From Cristatella mucedo (lineage: Eukaryota > Bryozoa > Phylactolaemata > Cristatellidae), in contig WPIO01000047.1 in the NCBI GenBank assembly GCA_009760855.2, positions 590,001 through 654,000 of the forward strand: 64,000 nt of DNA. Reading direction: 5' to 3'. The notes beneath the pieces are model-generated. The model saw nothing but the letters and a program-made list of their open reading frames with translations, had not been told where the DNA came from and made no database searches. Below are positions 25,586 to 38,231 of the stretch, one piece after another. The position numbers were made by a program, and so were the translations under genes. Numbering within the stretch: position 1 is the first letter of the stretch; every line of letters begins with the position of its first letter.

Positions 25586-26029
25586 CGTCAGCTTAGCAGT
25601 GGACAGCTTTGCAGGACTGTCCGGTCTTGAGCAACCCTCTCAGTAGGTAAGGACTCTCTTGGCCGTCCTAACCACCCGACCAAACTGCATCTGTCCACCT
25701 TGTCAGGTCACACGGGGGGGGGGCACAATGCCAGTAACGATTTTAGCGCCGCACGAGATTTCGCCCACGCAAGTAACAACTAATTGTTCTCACCTGCAAA
25801 CCTGGCACGTGGGCACTGTTAAAAATAGTGCTACAGCTAGCATTGCCATAAGGCGTTGAAGTGTTGCTGCTGTGACTCCACTTGCAGATCTTGTGAGTCT
25901 CACGGAGGCATAAGCGAAGCTCGCCAACAAGTGGTCGGCATCTGCACCTTCGCGCATCCTCCGCGGGCTTTAATCAGTCCGTGATAGGGGGGATAACTAT
26001 CTGGTATTTCCTGGGATGCGGGATCATAA

Positions 26030-26300
26030 CTCCGCCGGTCCTATCAGCTGATTGGATTTGTGAATGGTGACGTGCTCACGCGATCCCATCCCACCCGTAT
26101 ATCTATTGTCAATTGATCGCCGGCGAAAGCCGACCGCGTGATGTGTTGCGCGTAATGAGAAGAGCTAGCTACGTCTGTCTGACGCGACCTTCAACGATTA
26201 CATCTTGTGGGGATGTTCGTAGCGTCGTTTGCTGTCAGCGCACGCTGCACTGCATGAGCACTTTTGCTGGCCAACCGTCCGAGCACTACGCCGACCTCCA
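26030..26300 (+). repeat. Diverged solo LTR related to the gypsy LTR
   Basis: Collinear blocks shared with 11908-12252: AGCTGATTGGAT, GCGATC..TCCC, AGAGCTAGCTACGTCTGTCT (cf. GTGTCGTCCGTC), CGATTACATCTTGTGGGG (cf. GGATTACATCTTGTAGAG), TTTGCTGTCAGCGCACGCTG (cf. TTTGCTATCGGTGCTTGCTG) and CAACCGTCCGAGC. No internal region follows. Borders and target duplication were not resolved. Confidence 0.5.
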
Positions 26301-26909
26301 CAGCCACTCTTGTTTGCTGCTGTTGTCAAAGAACGTTCACCAGCAACAAGTTAGTATTGATAATTATAATAAATGTGTATAGCTCTCTCAGAGAACTGTA
26401 ACCCCGAAGGCTTGGAGGAATTGGCGTAACCTACCGCTAACCGAGCGGCATAGCATAGGGTCGAATGCCGTTCGGTGCGCGCTTACGCTGCAATAAGTAG
26501 GCCGCCACGAAACGAGTGCTTCTGGCTCTGACCTGCGTATCGTTACTAAGGGGATCGGGAGTTCGCGGCGTGAATTGGAAAGCGATACACACGAATAGGG
26601 GATTTTACTGAGCTTTATTCGCAAGCGCAGAATGTCGCTGCGCGTCTACATACATGGGAGCTCAGTTGTATCCTCCACACTCCTCGCTGGCTCACAACAA
26701 CACAAGCGTGCTTTCAGGGGAAATAAGTCCCCGAACTTTAGCTACCTACGTCTATTGTGGGGAACGACCCAATAAGACAGAGGAGCCCAAACCGGAGTTT
26801 GGATCCTGACTGGAGAACTAGGGCTCCGCTTCCACCTTAACGGCAGGAATACCTCACACACCACACCAAACTACTACTAGTTCGCAGCGGCAAATCCGTA
26901 TGCCGAGAC

Positions 26910-26945
26910 CACGTGTGCGCGCGCGCGCACACACACACACACATG
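26910..26945. repeat. Alternating purine-pyrimidine tract (GT/GC/CA)n
   Basis: GTGTGCGCGCGCGCGCACAC runs into (AC)n, about 36 bp in strict purine-pyrimidine alternation with a perfect CG core. This composition favours Z-DNA. Confidence 0.8.
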
Positions 26946-27724
26946 TGAAAAGCAGTGCTTCCGTTAAGCCATTCACCAGTCAATGGTCGAGAAAATTACT
27001 GTGGTTTATTAACGCAGCCGACTAACAGAACGTGGACCACATCCAAATACGGACCAAGAACAAGTAACAAACGGGTCCAATATATAGAGTAGTCCTAAAT
27101 TAATACTATGGGCTGAGCAAGCCATCGTGCATATTAATCTGGCTTTTCTTCCTAATCGTCCTCGGGTCAATCCCGATCAGCTGTAGCTGGTGTGGCCTTG
27201 GCAGGGAGTCTATTTGCCTACATACAGCCAATCAGCTGTAGTCTGCAGCTCCAAGAATAGCCGGTCTCCTGACTCAGTGATGCTCTGCAGGTCAAGGTTA
27301 CATCGTCCGGCACAATGGCTGTGGAGCGGATTCAGCCAACAACACACACAACGGAAAATGCGAGCTCTGGCGCGATACGACCGTATTCGGTGGCGTCCAC
27401 CGAATACTCGTGGCGCCGTCTCGTCCTTTACCTCAATCGCCGGCGAACAGCCCGCCCTCGTCCCTCGCTTTCAGAGGAATGAGTCCGGCAACTACCGGCG
27501 TCGAGACGGAGCCGAAGACGAAGAAGGAACCACGAGTGAGCGTCGCCCTACCATAATATAACTAGCCGGGACTATAGGGTTGACAGGCCAGCAGCCGATA
27601 CCAATCACCTCATGGTCCTACTACAACGACGGCTGTGTCCCCTTGCTCGAGGCTCTAGGGACAGAGGTGTTTCCTGCTGAGCAGTTCGTGTGCACCCTAA
27701 AATTGAGTCAAGCCAGCGCTGTGC

Positions 27725-27960
27725 TACAGAACTTAATCTCTTTCTAGGCACTTTACATATGCTATAAAAGAAGCGCGATCACATAGTTAGCAATAGCATC
27801 CACAATGTCAACAAGGGTAACGTGGTGAGACATTAAATGCACAGAGTCATGCAAAGATGGTTCGCGGCAGCATACATAGTGTCAGCACGGATAAGCACTC
27901 AAAGGACGAATCACAAGGATCCGCTAAATGCTGTGACAAGTAGGTGCGATTTTAGCTTTT
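27725..27960 (-). mobile_element. LINE family B 3' end
   Basis: GAACTTAATCTCTTTCTAGG, CACTTTACATATGCTATAAA and, further on, ACAGTGTCAGCACGG-like sequence read as the reverse complement of the family B 3' UTR. Near 27955 the strand reads into the C-terminal region. Confidence 0.65.
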
Positions 27961-28090
27961 TATAATGTCGTCAAAGTCAGGGGGTGTGGTGACGTCAGTC
28001 AGCTTGCCGGCCGTCAGTCGATCTCGGCAACGATAAGGTCGGGTCGATTTTAGCCTAATTAGAGCGGATTGCGGTAATTCCTCGAACCCA
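27955..28090 (+). repeat. Dispersed repeat 'TTAGAGYGGATTGCGGTAAT', copy 1
   Basis: TTTTAGCCTAATTAGAGCGG followed by ATTGCGGTAATTCCTCG. It shares about 60 bp with copies at 28555-28665 and 63695-63795. Not a known family to me. Confidence 0.6.
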
Positions 28091-28554
28091 ATTCTCGCCG
28101 AGACACGGATTAGAACAGCAGCCGCGGACGCCACTGTAATACAAGCAATGCAAGTGAACTTGTATGAGTACAATTGTCACTGAGTGTGCTGTCACATGCA
28201 AGCCCATACGAGCTTTTCGTACAGGATTTCTTTCGTTTTGCGGCGGAACGCCACGCATTGAGATATTGGCCCGCGGGTGGCTGCGATCTGTTCCGGTGAG
28301 CGCTTCTTTGTGAGTGCGCGTGAGCGGAATCGCGAGAAATTTTGTTGGTATATTTTAAATGTTTGCGTAGTTTTATATTCTAAACTGGTTGGAGCTTTTC
28401 GCGGCTTTTCGCTTGTGGCGGAATGGATTCGAAGCAGCGAACTACAGTGGACTGCGGCACTGTGTGGCCCATGAGTTGTGATGGCCTCCGTCTGTGCAGC
28501 TCATTTGCATGTGGGCCCGTGCCTCTGGCGATAAATTTGGGGGATACATAAAAT

Positions 28555-28665
28555 CTAAGATGTACTACAATATCCACTCGCTATTTTTTAGCTCGGCCTC
28601 GCCAATGACCTGTCGACGTTTAGCCTAGTTAGAGTGGATTGCGGTGCATTGCGGTAATTCGTCGG
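28555..28665 (+). repeat. Dispersed repeat, copy 2
   Basis: TACTACAATATCC, CTCGGCCTCGCCAATGACCT, GTTAGAGTGGATTGCGG (with a local duplication GTGCATTGCGG) and TAATTCGTCGG. It aligns over about 100 bp with the reverse complement of 63695-63795. Confidence 0.7.
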
Positions 28666-28669
28666 ACCC

Positions 28670-31600
28670 CGGTAAGCAGGTTAGCGCCAGGAACGCTGCA
28701 GGTGAGACGACCTGCTTATTTCGTGTAAGCGCCGAAAGCCGAATCGAATTCGGAAGCGGACACTTGGCAAGCGGCAGGGTATGCTTCCTCCGCCGAATGT
28801 TCGTCATTACACTAATGTCCGAGTGCACTGACCGTCGTTGTAGCAGTTAAATTCTTGCTTATAACGAAAATCGTTTTTGATCCAGGTCCTATTAAAATAG
28901 TTCGTACATTGAGGGCGTAGAGCCACGACCAGGCACACGTACCATTACTGGCAAGTTTACCTGCAAGCGCGCACTGGCGAGCTTGCATGCACTTGCATGC
29001 AAGTAAGGATGCATGCACTCCGACGTACCGGGCCCAGCAGGAGGTTCTTAAGCCTCCAATAAAAATTGAATTAAATAGTAATTCAAAATAAAAGAGCTCG
29101 TAGTTAAGAATCAATCTGTTGTTTCGAATTAAAGCAACGATTGTTATATTGGCCGTGGCACAGGCCTTTAAGCATTAGCCGCTAAGGTGTCTACGAAACG
29201 CAAGTTACACTGCCCTTAATGCTAATCTTTGATGCCAGAATGGCCCTTTAAATCTGAGACGGTCTATTGGCCGCATAACTAAAGTATCAAAATGATAAGC
29301 TACAACAAGGATAAGCCTTTCTTTCTTGAACGAACGCCTGCGTAACTCAGCGGTCACGTGAGGGGAGGCGAGTTGCATTAGAAGCCTCGCTGCTAGGGCA
29401 TGCGGACAAAAGGCACCATGGGACGTACGGTAGGGCCTACCACTGTCGGCTTGTCCAGTGCGTGCGCAAGCCAGAACCTAGCCTGGTGTAGAGAAGTACA
29501 CAATTTACCAGACCGTACAGCTTTCGTTCGGCAAACTGCAAAGCTGAAGAACTCGTGCACATTGAATCGTATCGCTCTAGATGCATCGTATTAGTCATTG
29601 ACGAGAAATGCAGGGTTTTATGGTCGTTCGTACGCTCAATTCGAGCCAAGACAAGCTGCCAGCCCAGAAAACTAGCGCCGAGAACAAGGCCAAGGTCGAA
29701 CGGAAGTTCTTGTCGATGCACACGATTTCAGTTCAGGAAGAGAGCGTACCTTAACTTTTGCATCAACTTGAGAATCCCATAACGCATGAGAATAATAATT
29801 GTACATCGGTGAACAAAAATTGTGCAGTTCCGAGTAAAATCGAGACGTTTGGCCGGCATGGTGACTAGCCCGCATACGCTGCTGCGGTCGACAGTACGGT
29901 GCCTTTCCAGCAGTTCATCTCTCACTTATAATCTTAGGATCGGTATTTTCACTATAATATCACACGCGCTAACTTGCCATCTAATTCCAATAAAGACGTG
30001 CGGCGCATTGATTGATTTGTCGTGGGTCATCGCTGGCCAAACGTGGTCCTGCTCGCGCAATTATGACAAATCAATTCTTATGACATCGTGCTTTTAGCAG
30101 ACTCATTTTATACACTCAGGCGTCATTGCGATTCACTGCACAGACAAAATATTGTTCGGAACGGAGATACGCCACTTCCGGAATCTGTGGCAATTGTCCT
30201 CCGCCGTGGCAAATGTGTGGGAATCCTGGCCGATTCTAGCAGGCAAACAGAGGCGCACCGAAAGAGGGACAGGGGGCATATGTCCCCGGGCGCTGGATCA
30301 CGGGGCGGGTTGCAAAAAAGGGCGCCCAATACTTTTGAAAAGATTTTAGATTACATTGTGTGAACGTTTTGGCGAGTATCCTGATTAAGACTTGCAACCA
30401 GCGCGACATGAGCTAACGCCAGACCGAGGGAAGGCACTCTTTCCGGAGGACGGAGGCCTTCCGGTCGGTGAGCCGTTGCGTCTCAGCCTTCGCATTGCGC
30501 GTATGCTTCTATTAGCTTGCCTCAGAGCTACCTGTCGTACCGGTGTAATATACGGGCAATTAGGTCACGCATTGTTAGAGCAGTGTTCTCTGGTAGCGTT
30601 ATTGGCGGTGCCGCTCGCATAGCACTCGTCGTGCCGATGCCTTAATTAGAACAGGTTAGGCTGACGTAACGCCTGCATCGCGCGAAGGTAAGAACGCAAA
30701 GCACTCTGGAAAAGACAGTTCACTGGGGCGCAGGGAATTCTGAACGGAACAGATTAAAAGGGGCTTCCTCGATCCTGGAGTGGCGACGGTCCGCTGGAGG
30801 CTCAAAAAGAATGGCGTAAGAGAGCCAGAAATGTCAATAGCCAGCTTTAAAAGTTTTTTTTTAACAAATTGAACTTATTTTATCGCATTTTCGCTCTTCA
30901 ACGGGGCAAGACTGTCTTAGCAATTTGGCACTTCTCAGCAGTAAAAGGGAATATTTTGAAAATATAAATTTGGATGACGTCATTGACTAATTTCCTACGA
31001 CGAAGTCAAAGAAAATTGTGTGATTTATCGCTAGTAGACACTTCATAACTGTTGTTTTTTTTATTTAAAATATCTTGATTATAATCTTATAACGTTGAGT
31101 ATTAATTATACTGTTACAGAACGTAACTATTCTAAGTTGGGATTTTGAATTTCATTTACCTGTGTAATCGTCTCAACTGAATGTTAATCTGTTTGAAAAT
31201 TATTGAATAAATAAAGGAGCGCCTTCGGGGTAGTTCGTCCCCGGGCGCACAATCGCATAGGACCGCCTTTGCCGGCGAAATGTGGACCTAGAGTCTTGAT
31301 GGAAAAATCGCATAGAGTGACGAAAATCCGACTCTTCGCAGTGGCCAGCTGAGAGGTCCGCGTGCTCTGCGAAGTCGCATCTGGGCGCGTTTTCGGCAGC
31401 GTTCCCCCTTGCGGTCGGCTCCTGCTCCCGTACGGGGCACACGTCTAATCTGGGAAGTAAGCCGCAATGGCAGCCGCCGAGAGGTCGTCAAGGACGCGCG
31501 GAAGGGAGTGGAGAAGGCGCGTTTATTTGAGAGCGCATCGGACGAAGACGAAGGCGACGGTCGCGCATGAATGAGCAGGAACGTAAGCTGGCCTGCGCAC

Positions 31601-32451
31601 GAATATTGCGTTGCATATCTGCAGCAGTCTCTTAGAGGCAGCTACTCCATTACCGCCCGAGCGGCCGAGGTTTGGCAGTGCGAGGTCACGATCGTCGGCG
31701 GCTGACGTGCAGTCAGACGCCGACGAGCACGGACAGATGCGGGTGGCCAGTTTCTTTCTCAAACCGCCAGGCTTACCGTCTGGACGCTCTCTTCCCTCGC
31801 GGAAGGAGAGCTCGCGGCCGCAGCCGCGGAGTCCGGCTATTTTGGCCGTCAAGTGTACGCTTGCATCGCTCTCCCAACAGGAGCTGCAATGTGAGAGAAA
31901 CGGATCGCACGTACAAATGTCGATTCGCTCTGCGACGAGAGCGCCCACTCTCTCTATCTGTCTCTGTCTCTGTCTCTCTCTCTCTTGCTGCACTCAAACT
32001 TTGGCAACTCATAAGCAGGCCGGGCAGTGGTCATCCCCTCCCCAAGAAAGTGGCAGGCTAGCAGCCGCGTTCGAAACGACTTTGCTTGCTCCAGCAGGTT
32101 TCCAGCAGTTACTGGCGACGACCATTTTCTCTGAGATGCACCGCGGTGGACGCCTGCGAGGATACTTTCGCTTTACCGCGGCTGCGAACTGAGACAATAG
32201 GAAAAGCATTGTCTGGAACTGCGACGCTTGCTAGGACCGCAAAGGCAACAGACGCCCACGTCTCATCCGGTCGACCAAGCGAAGCGCGAGACTGCGAATG
32301 TTACGCTGTCGTTCCGCCCACTCGCTGAAAGCGTGGGTTTAGAGGTCAAGGTCGTAGCTACGAGCCCTTAGCCGAAAGCGTCCCAGGCTGCTCGCGGCCG
32401 GCAGCAGGTTTCCGAAGGAAATGAGTTGAGGGCGCAGAGCAGAAGTGGAAG
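28670..32451. other. No recognised gene; region 5' of TCTN2
   Basis: Several open frames occur but none shows a domain, and codon content differs from frame to frame. The last kilobase (31440-32450) is GC-rich with many CpGs and presumably holds the TCTN2 promoter. No TATA box was convincing. Confidence 0.35.
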
Positions 32452-34460
32452 ATGTTCGCGACTATTGATGCTTATTCATGCATATTAATCGTATTGCTTG
32501 CGCTTGGAGGTTAGTATGGCGATACCGGGTTTTCGGGACGGGCGCACATTGCGTGCCTTCTCAGTATGCAGCGGCAAACCAATTCGCCTGTCGGTGTATC
32601 TTTGTCGACACGTGTCTTTGTCGACACATGCGCGCACGTTCGCGTAGATCCTGAGCACGGGCAAAGATTAGGAGGGCTTCCGCGATGTCTTTTTTTACGG
32701 CTGCTCCGTCACTTCCTGCCGAAACTCAAACGCGCCGCCGCCTGCTCTCAAGCGCGCCGCAGCCGCTTGGCACTTTCACGTGGCGCCTGTTTAACACTGT
32801 TCCGCTGCACGATTTCAGAGACGAATTCCGCGAGCGTTTTAATTTTGGAAAGCGGTGGCTCTGTACGATCTAGGCCATTCGTCTTAACCATAAACGAGCA
32901 AACCGGCGTCGTACCTCTGCAGCTGGTCGGCTTCAACGGGACGGTAAGCTACGTGGGGTTGAGCCGTTATGAAGTCGTGCCGCAATACGTGACGGACCAT
33001 GCGCATAGGCTAGAAGCAAGCGGAAGATTTCAAATGGATTGCGAGCCGTGGTTTTCTATTGGCGCTGCACGAGCGTTTACTCCTAAATCTAATCACAGTC
33101 GTTCGGCGAGCGGCTGTTGCTGCGGAGGCACGCAAGTGAACAGCGAAAGGGTCAACATGTCAGACTAACACTTACGTGAGCGTCCAGTGCGCACGAGTCG
33201 TCGGCAAAAAATAGGCCCTGCGTCGTAATTTCTCTACACACTATAGACAATGCTGCCGACTGTGGCACATCCTTTCCAGCCGTCCCGAGCTGCTGCTTCC
33301 ACGCTTCTCACTTCCTCAACTGCTCTCCTGACTCAGCTTATCGCTTTCTCTTTGTTGCGTGAATTGAAGTCAGTTGGCTACCGAATGCATAACGGAAGCC
33401 GCCTAGGCTTTTAGTGCACTACACAAGACTCATCTGCGTAACACCCGCATAGTCTCTTTTTTTTGGCTCTGTAGAGTTGCAGACGGAGATACGTTACGTT
33501 ACAATGCGTTCAGGCAGATGTTACCCTACAGGCGAAGCAAAATTTCGATGCTGACACTTTTTCATGCTGCATAGAGATGAAAATAAATTCTCAACGGGGT
33601 AGCCAAGTCTTTTTGAGCTGGTTAAGCCACCTTATTTTCTGTTGTGGTAAAAAAAAGTACAGCACACTGAACCGGCACAGGCCCGGTGGGTTACTTGGCT
33701 TCCCGTGTGTGTTTTATACGTCAGTGTTTTTCTGCCACGCTGCTGCTGCTGCCGCTGCTGCTGCTGCAGGTACTGAAGCGACCACTTCTGTGGCAGACCA
33801 CCTGGGGTATCGGTTGTGGGTTGGCCTTTTAGGCTTTTGCGACGTGCAAGCTGACCCTATCCGACCCCGGCCTGTCGAAAGCAGACTTTAGCATCAGTCA
33901 GGTCGGCGCCGGCATCTCAAGGCTGAACCTGACGTACAGGTAATAATACTGCCGCCACCGCTACGGCTCTCGGTCAGCGCTGCATGCGCTGCATCCGACG
34001 CTGCTCGTCGGCTGCTCCAGTAGGTGAGCGACCGGGCGGCTGCGGCGACAGGTGGAGCACGGGTGAGCGCTTCGACAGTGCAGCTGCTGTGCTGCGCATC
34101 GCTGCAGGCTCGTATCCGCTGGTCGGACGAATGTCGTTCGCTGCTACCCTTCGTCCATCAATGGCACGGAGCTGCCGTCGCAGAACTCGATGCAATCAAA
34201 TCAGCTGTGAGTGCTGCACGGCATGCAGTCGTCATCCTCTGCATCTCTCCTCGCAGCCAGCCAGCCAGCCAGCCAGCATGCCCTGCGACAGAAAGGAGCA
34301 GAGGAAGTCTCTGAGCCCCTGCCGAAATGCCCGCAGGCAAATGGCAGAGCACCGAACTCGCCTTGACCATTCGTGGTCCAGAATGGTCCAGAAGCAGTGC
34401 AAGATGCCCAAAACCTTTGAGCTATCAAGCCATCGCGCACAGAGCTGGACTGGATTCACA

Positions 34461-34508
<48 letters not shown>

Positions 34509-36129
34509 TGCACACACACACACACACACACATGTGCACACACACACGTACGTGTGCATGTGCTTGGGCACACGTAGATGTGTGCCTGCCGAGAACCAGG
34601 TAATAGGAGCTTGCTAAGTTAGCAGTGGCCACCGTAATTCGATCGGTGCTATGAGAGCTGGACGTCGTCTGTTGAATGGTGTTCGTTCACTATTGCGCTT
34701 ACACCGCCAGTTGGGATGGTCCAGAACATTCACAAAGCATCCCACTCCTTGATACGACAATCTAATGAGCTATGTCTTTACATAATCTGCTTTCTGTGGA
34801 CTCACGTGCCCCAGCGTATGCTTGCAGGAACTTCACTGTGAAGGCCAGCGCTTATCTCAGTTTCTGCTCGACGCCGATCGTGCTGGCAAACGACGGGAGC
34901 ACGGCAGGTGCCTTCAGCCTTCAGTTCAGGTAGCTGCTAGCGCCAGTAGCTGCAGCAACAGCAGCAGACGACAAGCTGTTTCCCGTCATCCTGTTGCTTC
35001 TTCTGCCTCTCTCCCGTGGTCCTTATGACACTCAACTGGCCTTCGATCGTCTGCTTCTGGCGGGTGAGCAGCAGACGTCTGTTCAATTCGAGCAGGACTG
35101 CAACACAGGACGCCACGATAGCCACCTCAAATTCGGGGCTTGCTGCATGCGGGGCTGGGCCTTGTTGGCTGGTGCTTCACTCAAAGCAAAAGTTTATGGA
35201 GAAGCAGGAAGCTTAGAGCTAAGCACAGGCTCTGGGAAGGGAGGGGCGCGACAAAATTCAACGGGGGGGGGGGGGGGGGGGGGGGGGGAGGAGGGCTCTA
35301 GCCACCCTTTGGCTTGATTGGTAAGGGTATGCCAACCCACAGCAGCACATCACTTCAGCCTTTCTATAAGAATAATAATAATAATGATAATAATAATGCA
35401 CTTGATAAAGTGCCCTCAGAGAACTCAATCTCTTTCTAGGTGCTTTACATTTGCTGCAAAGGGAAATGCAATTGAATGGTGAGTAAAATCATGCTTGATA
35501 AACAAACAAAATGAATAACATGGTTAGGGGTGACATGCACAGGGTCAGCATGCAAATGTGGTTAGTGGCAGCATGCACAGTGTCAGCACGAATAAGCACA
35601 ATTCTGTGGTTAGTTGCCTATGGTGAGGTCAAAGTCTCTTCTTTTTCTCTTGGCTCAGTCCTTGTTGTGCTCACGGGGCCAGCAGTCGGATTATGCGTTG
35701 CCAGTGACAAGGCTCCTAGAACGTTTGTCTTGCTTTGCTACTGTGCGTTCGTGAGCAAGCTCTTCTTGGTCGGCCCTTCGAGTTTAACATGCGCTCGACA
35801 GGAACTGGCATCCAGAATTGCAGCTCTCCGGTTACAGTCGATGAAAGCCAAACTCTAGTGGTCCCCACCCAAGCGTGCAAGCAGTTTATTCCAGAATCGC
35901 CAGCGAGATTCGTTGCTTGTAGCGAGACGACGTCGACTTTTGTCACCGTCAGCTGCACTGTCAACAGAACTGGTATGGGCTCGCTTGCGGATGTTCTGTG
36001 GCTTGGGCGAAATCGAAACTGCTGCAGCTGTGGGTTTTCTAAAATCCCGAAACGTCACTTGCAGATGCAACGCAAATCGGGCTGTCCATAGTGAGCCAGG
36101 CTGTGGCGGTTGGCTTGCAAACTGCTCAG
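32452..36129 (+). CDS. TCTN2: TCTN2 exons 1-7: signal peptide and N-terminal region
   Basis: Exon 1 starts at ATG 32452 and encodes MFATIDAYSCILIVLLALG, a plain signal peptide, ending in phase 1 at GAG|GTTAGT. Exons 2-5 follow with matching phases and read as a secreted beta-rich protein with N-glycosylation sites: TGVVPLQLVGFNGT, CKLTLSDPGLSKADF and ISRLNLTYR, CYPSSINGTELPSQN, NFTVKASAYLSFCS. Exon 6 carries IQNCSSPVTVDESQTLVVP, ACKQFIPESP, FVACSETT, VSCTVNRT. Exon 7 reads ATQIGLSIVSQAVAVGLQTA. I place the start at 32452 because no other upstream ATG gives a signal peptide and a donor in the right phase. A family A LINE (33240) and (CA)n (34460) lie in the introns. Confidence 0.75.
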
Positions 36130-38171
36130 GTACGTGTTTCGGCAGCTCCGTGTTTGTCTTGTGCCCGAGCCCCATGGCATTTGCTCATGCACGACAGATC
36201 ACAGAGCACGTGCTCGAGCCTCTACTTTTTCTAGACGACCTCATCAGCTCCCCAGCCAAGTCTGCCTACTTTCAGCTGCATAGCATTGCTAAAATTCCCG
36301 CTTGTTTAGATAGGGACACCGCATCTAAATTGGTCCATGCATTTGTGACATCCCGTCTTGACTTCTGTAACTCTCTGCTTGCTGGTCTACCGGCCTGTGC
36401 AGTCAGGCGCTTACAGCTGGTGCAAAACTCTGCAGCTAGGCCTGTCTGTCGTGAGCGTTGCCGTTGCCACATCACACCACTTCTCGCCGACCTTCACTGG
36501 CTCCCAGTCAAGCAACGCATCGACTTTAAGGTTTTGTCACTCACTTTTAGGTCCCTTCATTCTTTGGCTCCAGCCTACCTATCAGATCTACTCTTCCACC
36601 AGGCTAAGCATCGTACCATCCGCTTTTCGGAATCCGACTGTTTTCCTATATCTCGTACAAACCTTAAATCCTTTGGAGATCGTGCCTTTAGTTCGTATGC
36701 TCCCCAAAGCCTGGAACTCACTCCCGACTTGCGTCACGATATTCCCTGACTTGACCTCATTTAAAAAGAAACTAAAAGTGCATCTATTTACCATATCATT
36801 TAGTGGGTCACAGTGATTTGTTCTTTATGTGCTTATGTATGCTGACCCTGTGACGTCATCCCTAACCATGTTATTCATGTTGTTTATTTAGCATTCTGCC
36901 ACTAACCATTCGATCGTGCTTCATTCGCAGCAAATGTAAAGCGCCTAGATAGAGATTGACTTCTCTGAGGGTGCTATATCAAATGTGGCTCTGTGCATGT
37001 TATGCAGGCTGCATTATGAAGTGTATGCAGTGGTGCTTAATCGAACGTCTTCGAATTCTGAGACCGATGTGCTGTGTTTAAGGTCTGCATGCATTACTCG
37101 AATGATGAGGCGGTTGTTGTAAGTTCCACTTGGTTGTTCTAAGCATTACTCAAATCAAGTGATGGAGTGTTGTGAATTTCGCATGTTTTCTATTTGCAGA
37201 TGTTGTATAATATCACGAGTAAACAGTATGGAGGCGTGCATGTGATATGCAGTGCACAATCTGTGTCAGGTTCGTACCAATATGTTAGCAGTACATCGAA
37301 AACAGACTGGACCTTATTTATACTCGATCGAGCTGCCGTTGACATCTTTCCCAAAGCGATCGTCACACACACTGCCACTTTTAAGGTAAGCTTCGGGTGC
37401 AAAGCGGCAGCAGCATCGTTGGGGCACAAGAGGTTCTTCTTCTTCTTCGTAGCTGCAGAAGTATAGGCAGCGCTGCAAGGAGGCAGCAGCAGTGCTGGCA
37501 GAGACAGCAGCTGCTGCTGCAACAGAAGCAGCTGCAGCTGTGCTGGCCGTACCCTGTTGCCCACGTGGCAGCACCTTCGTGCAAGCAGCCGTGGGCCTAT
37601 GCCTTCATCTCACAGTTTAAGAGCCGATGCAGCAGATCATGCTGTCTCTTTGTGCTGCGTACGTCGGCGCAGTGCGCAGACCTTTGCAGAGTGCGTAGCA
37701 CTGCGTGACAGAGCGAAGGCTTCAGCGTCGCTCGACAGCAGCTTCTCTCTCTCTCTCTCTCTCTCGCTCCTCAATGCTCAATCGCTATTGGCCGATGTAT
37801 TGGCGAGGCATTGCAATCGTGCTGCAGGTCCTGCTGAGCCTCAACTCGGCGATAGTTTCGCAGTCGGGAACGGTGGTCAAGTTCTCCTGCTCTGCTGCCG
37901 TTTATGCGGCTGCTGACCAGACCGGAAGCGTGCCAAGCATCAGCACCTGCACGACCCCGGCTCTGCCAGCCGGTACAGCCCCTCCCCCTCTCTGGCTGCC
38001 TGCACTCACTGACTGCATTGCAGCAAGCTTTGCCGGCTCTCTGTACTCGCCGCTCTGTGCGGCCTCTGAGCGTGTGGGCGCCAAACGCCACAGAGCGACA
38101 ATGCCAGCTTGTCACGCTAGTTAGCGTAATTCTGGTGTTATCACGGTGCTGCTTAATCCATCTTCTTTTGT

Positions 38172-38231
<60 letters not shown>

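Noticed and set aside
31523-32192. Overlapping frames of 156 to 193 codons on both strands before TCTN2
   Set aside because: High GC makes long frames likely. No motif or splice site supports them, and both strands are open over the same bases.
36358-36816. Second frame of 152 codons over the LINE in TCTN2 intron 7
   Set aside because: Only its last third (from PKAWNSLPTC) is the shifted continuation of the LINE frame; the rest is a shadow. Neither belongs to TCTN2.
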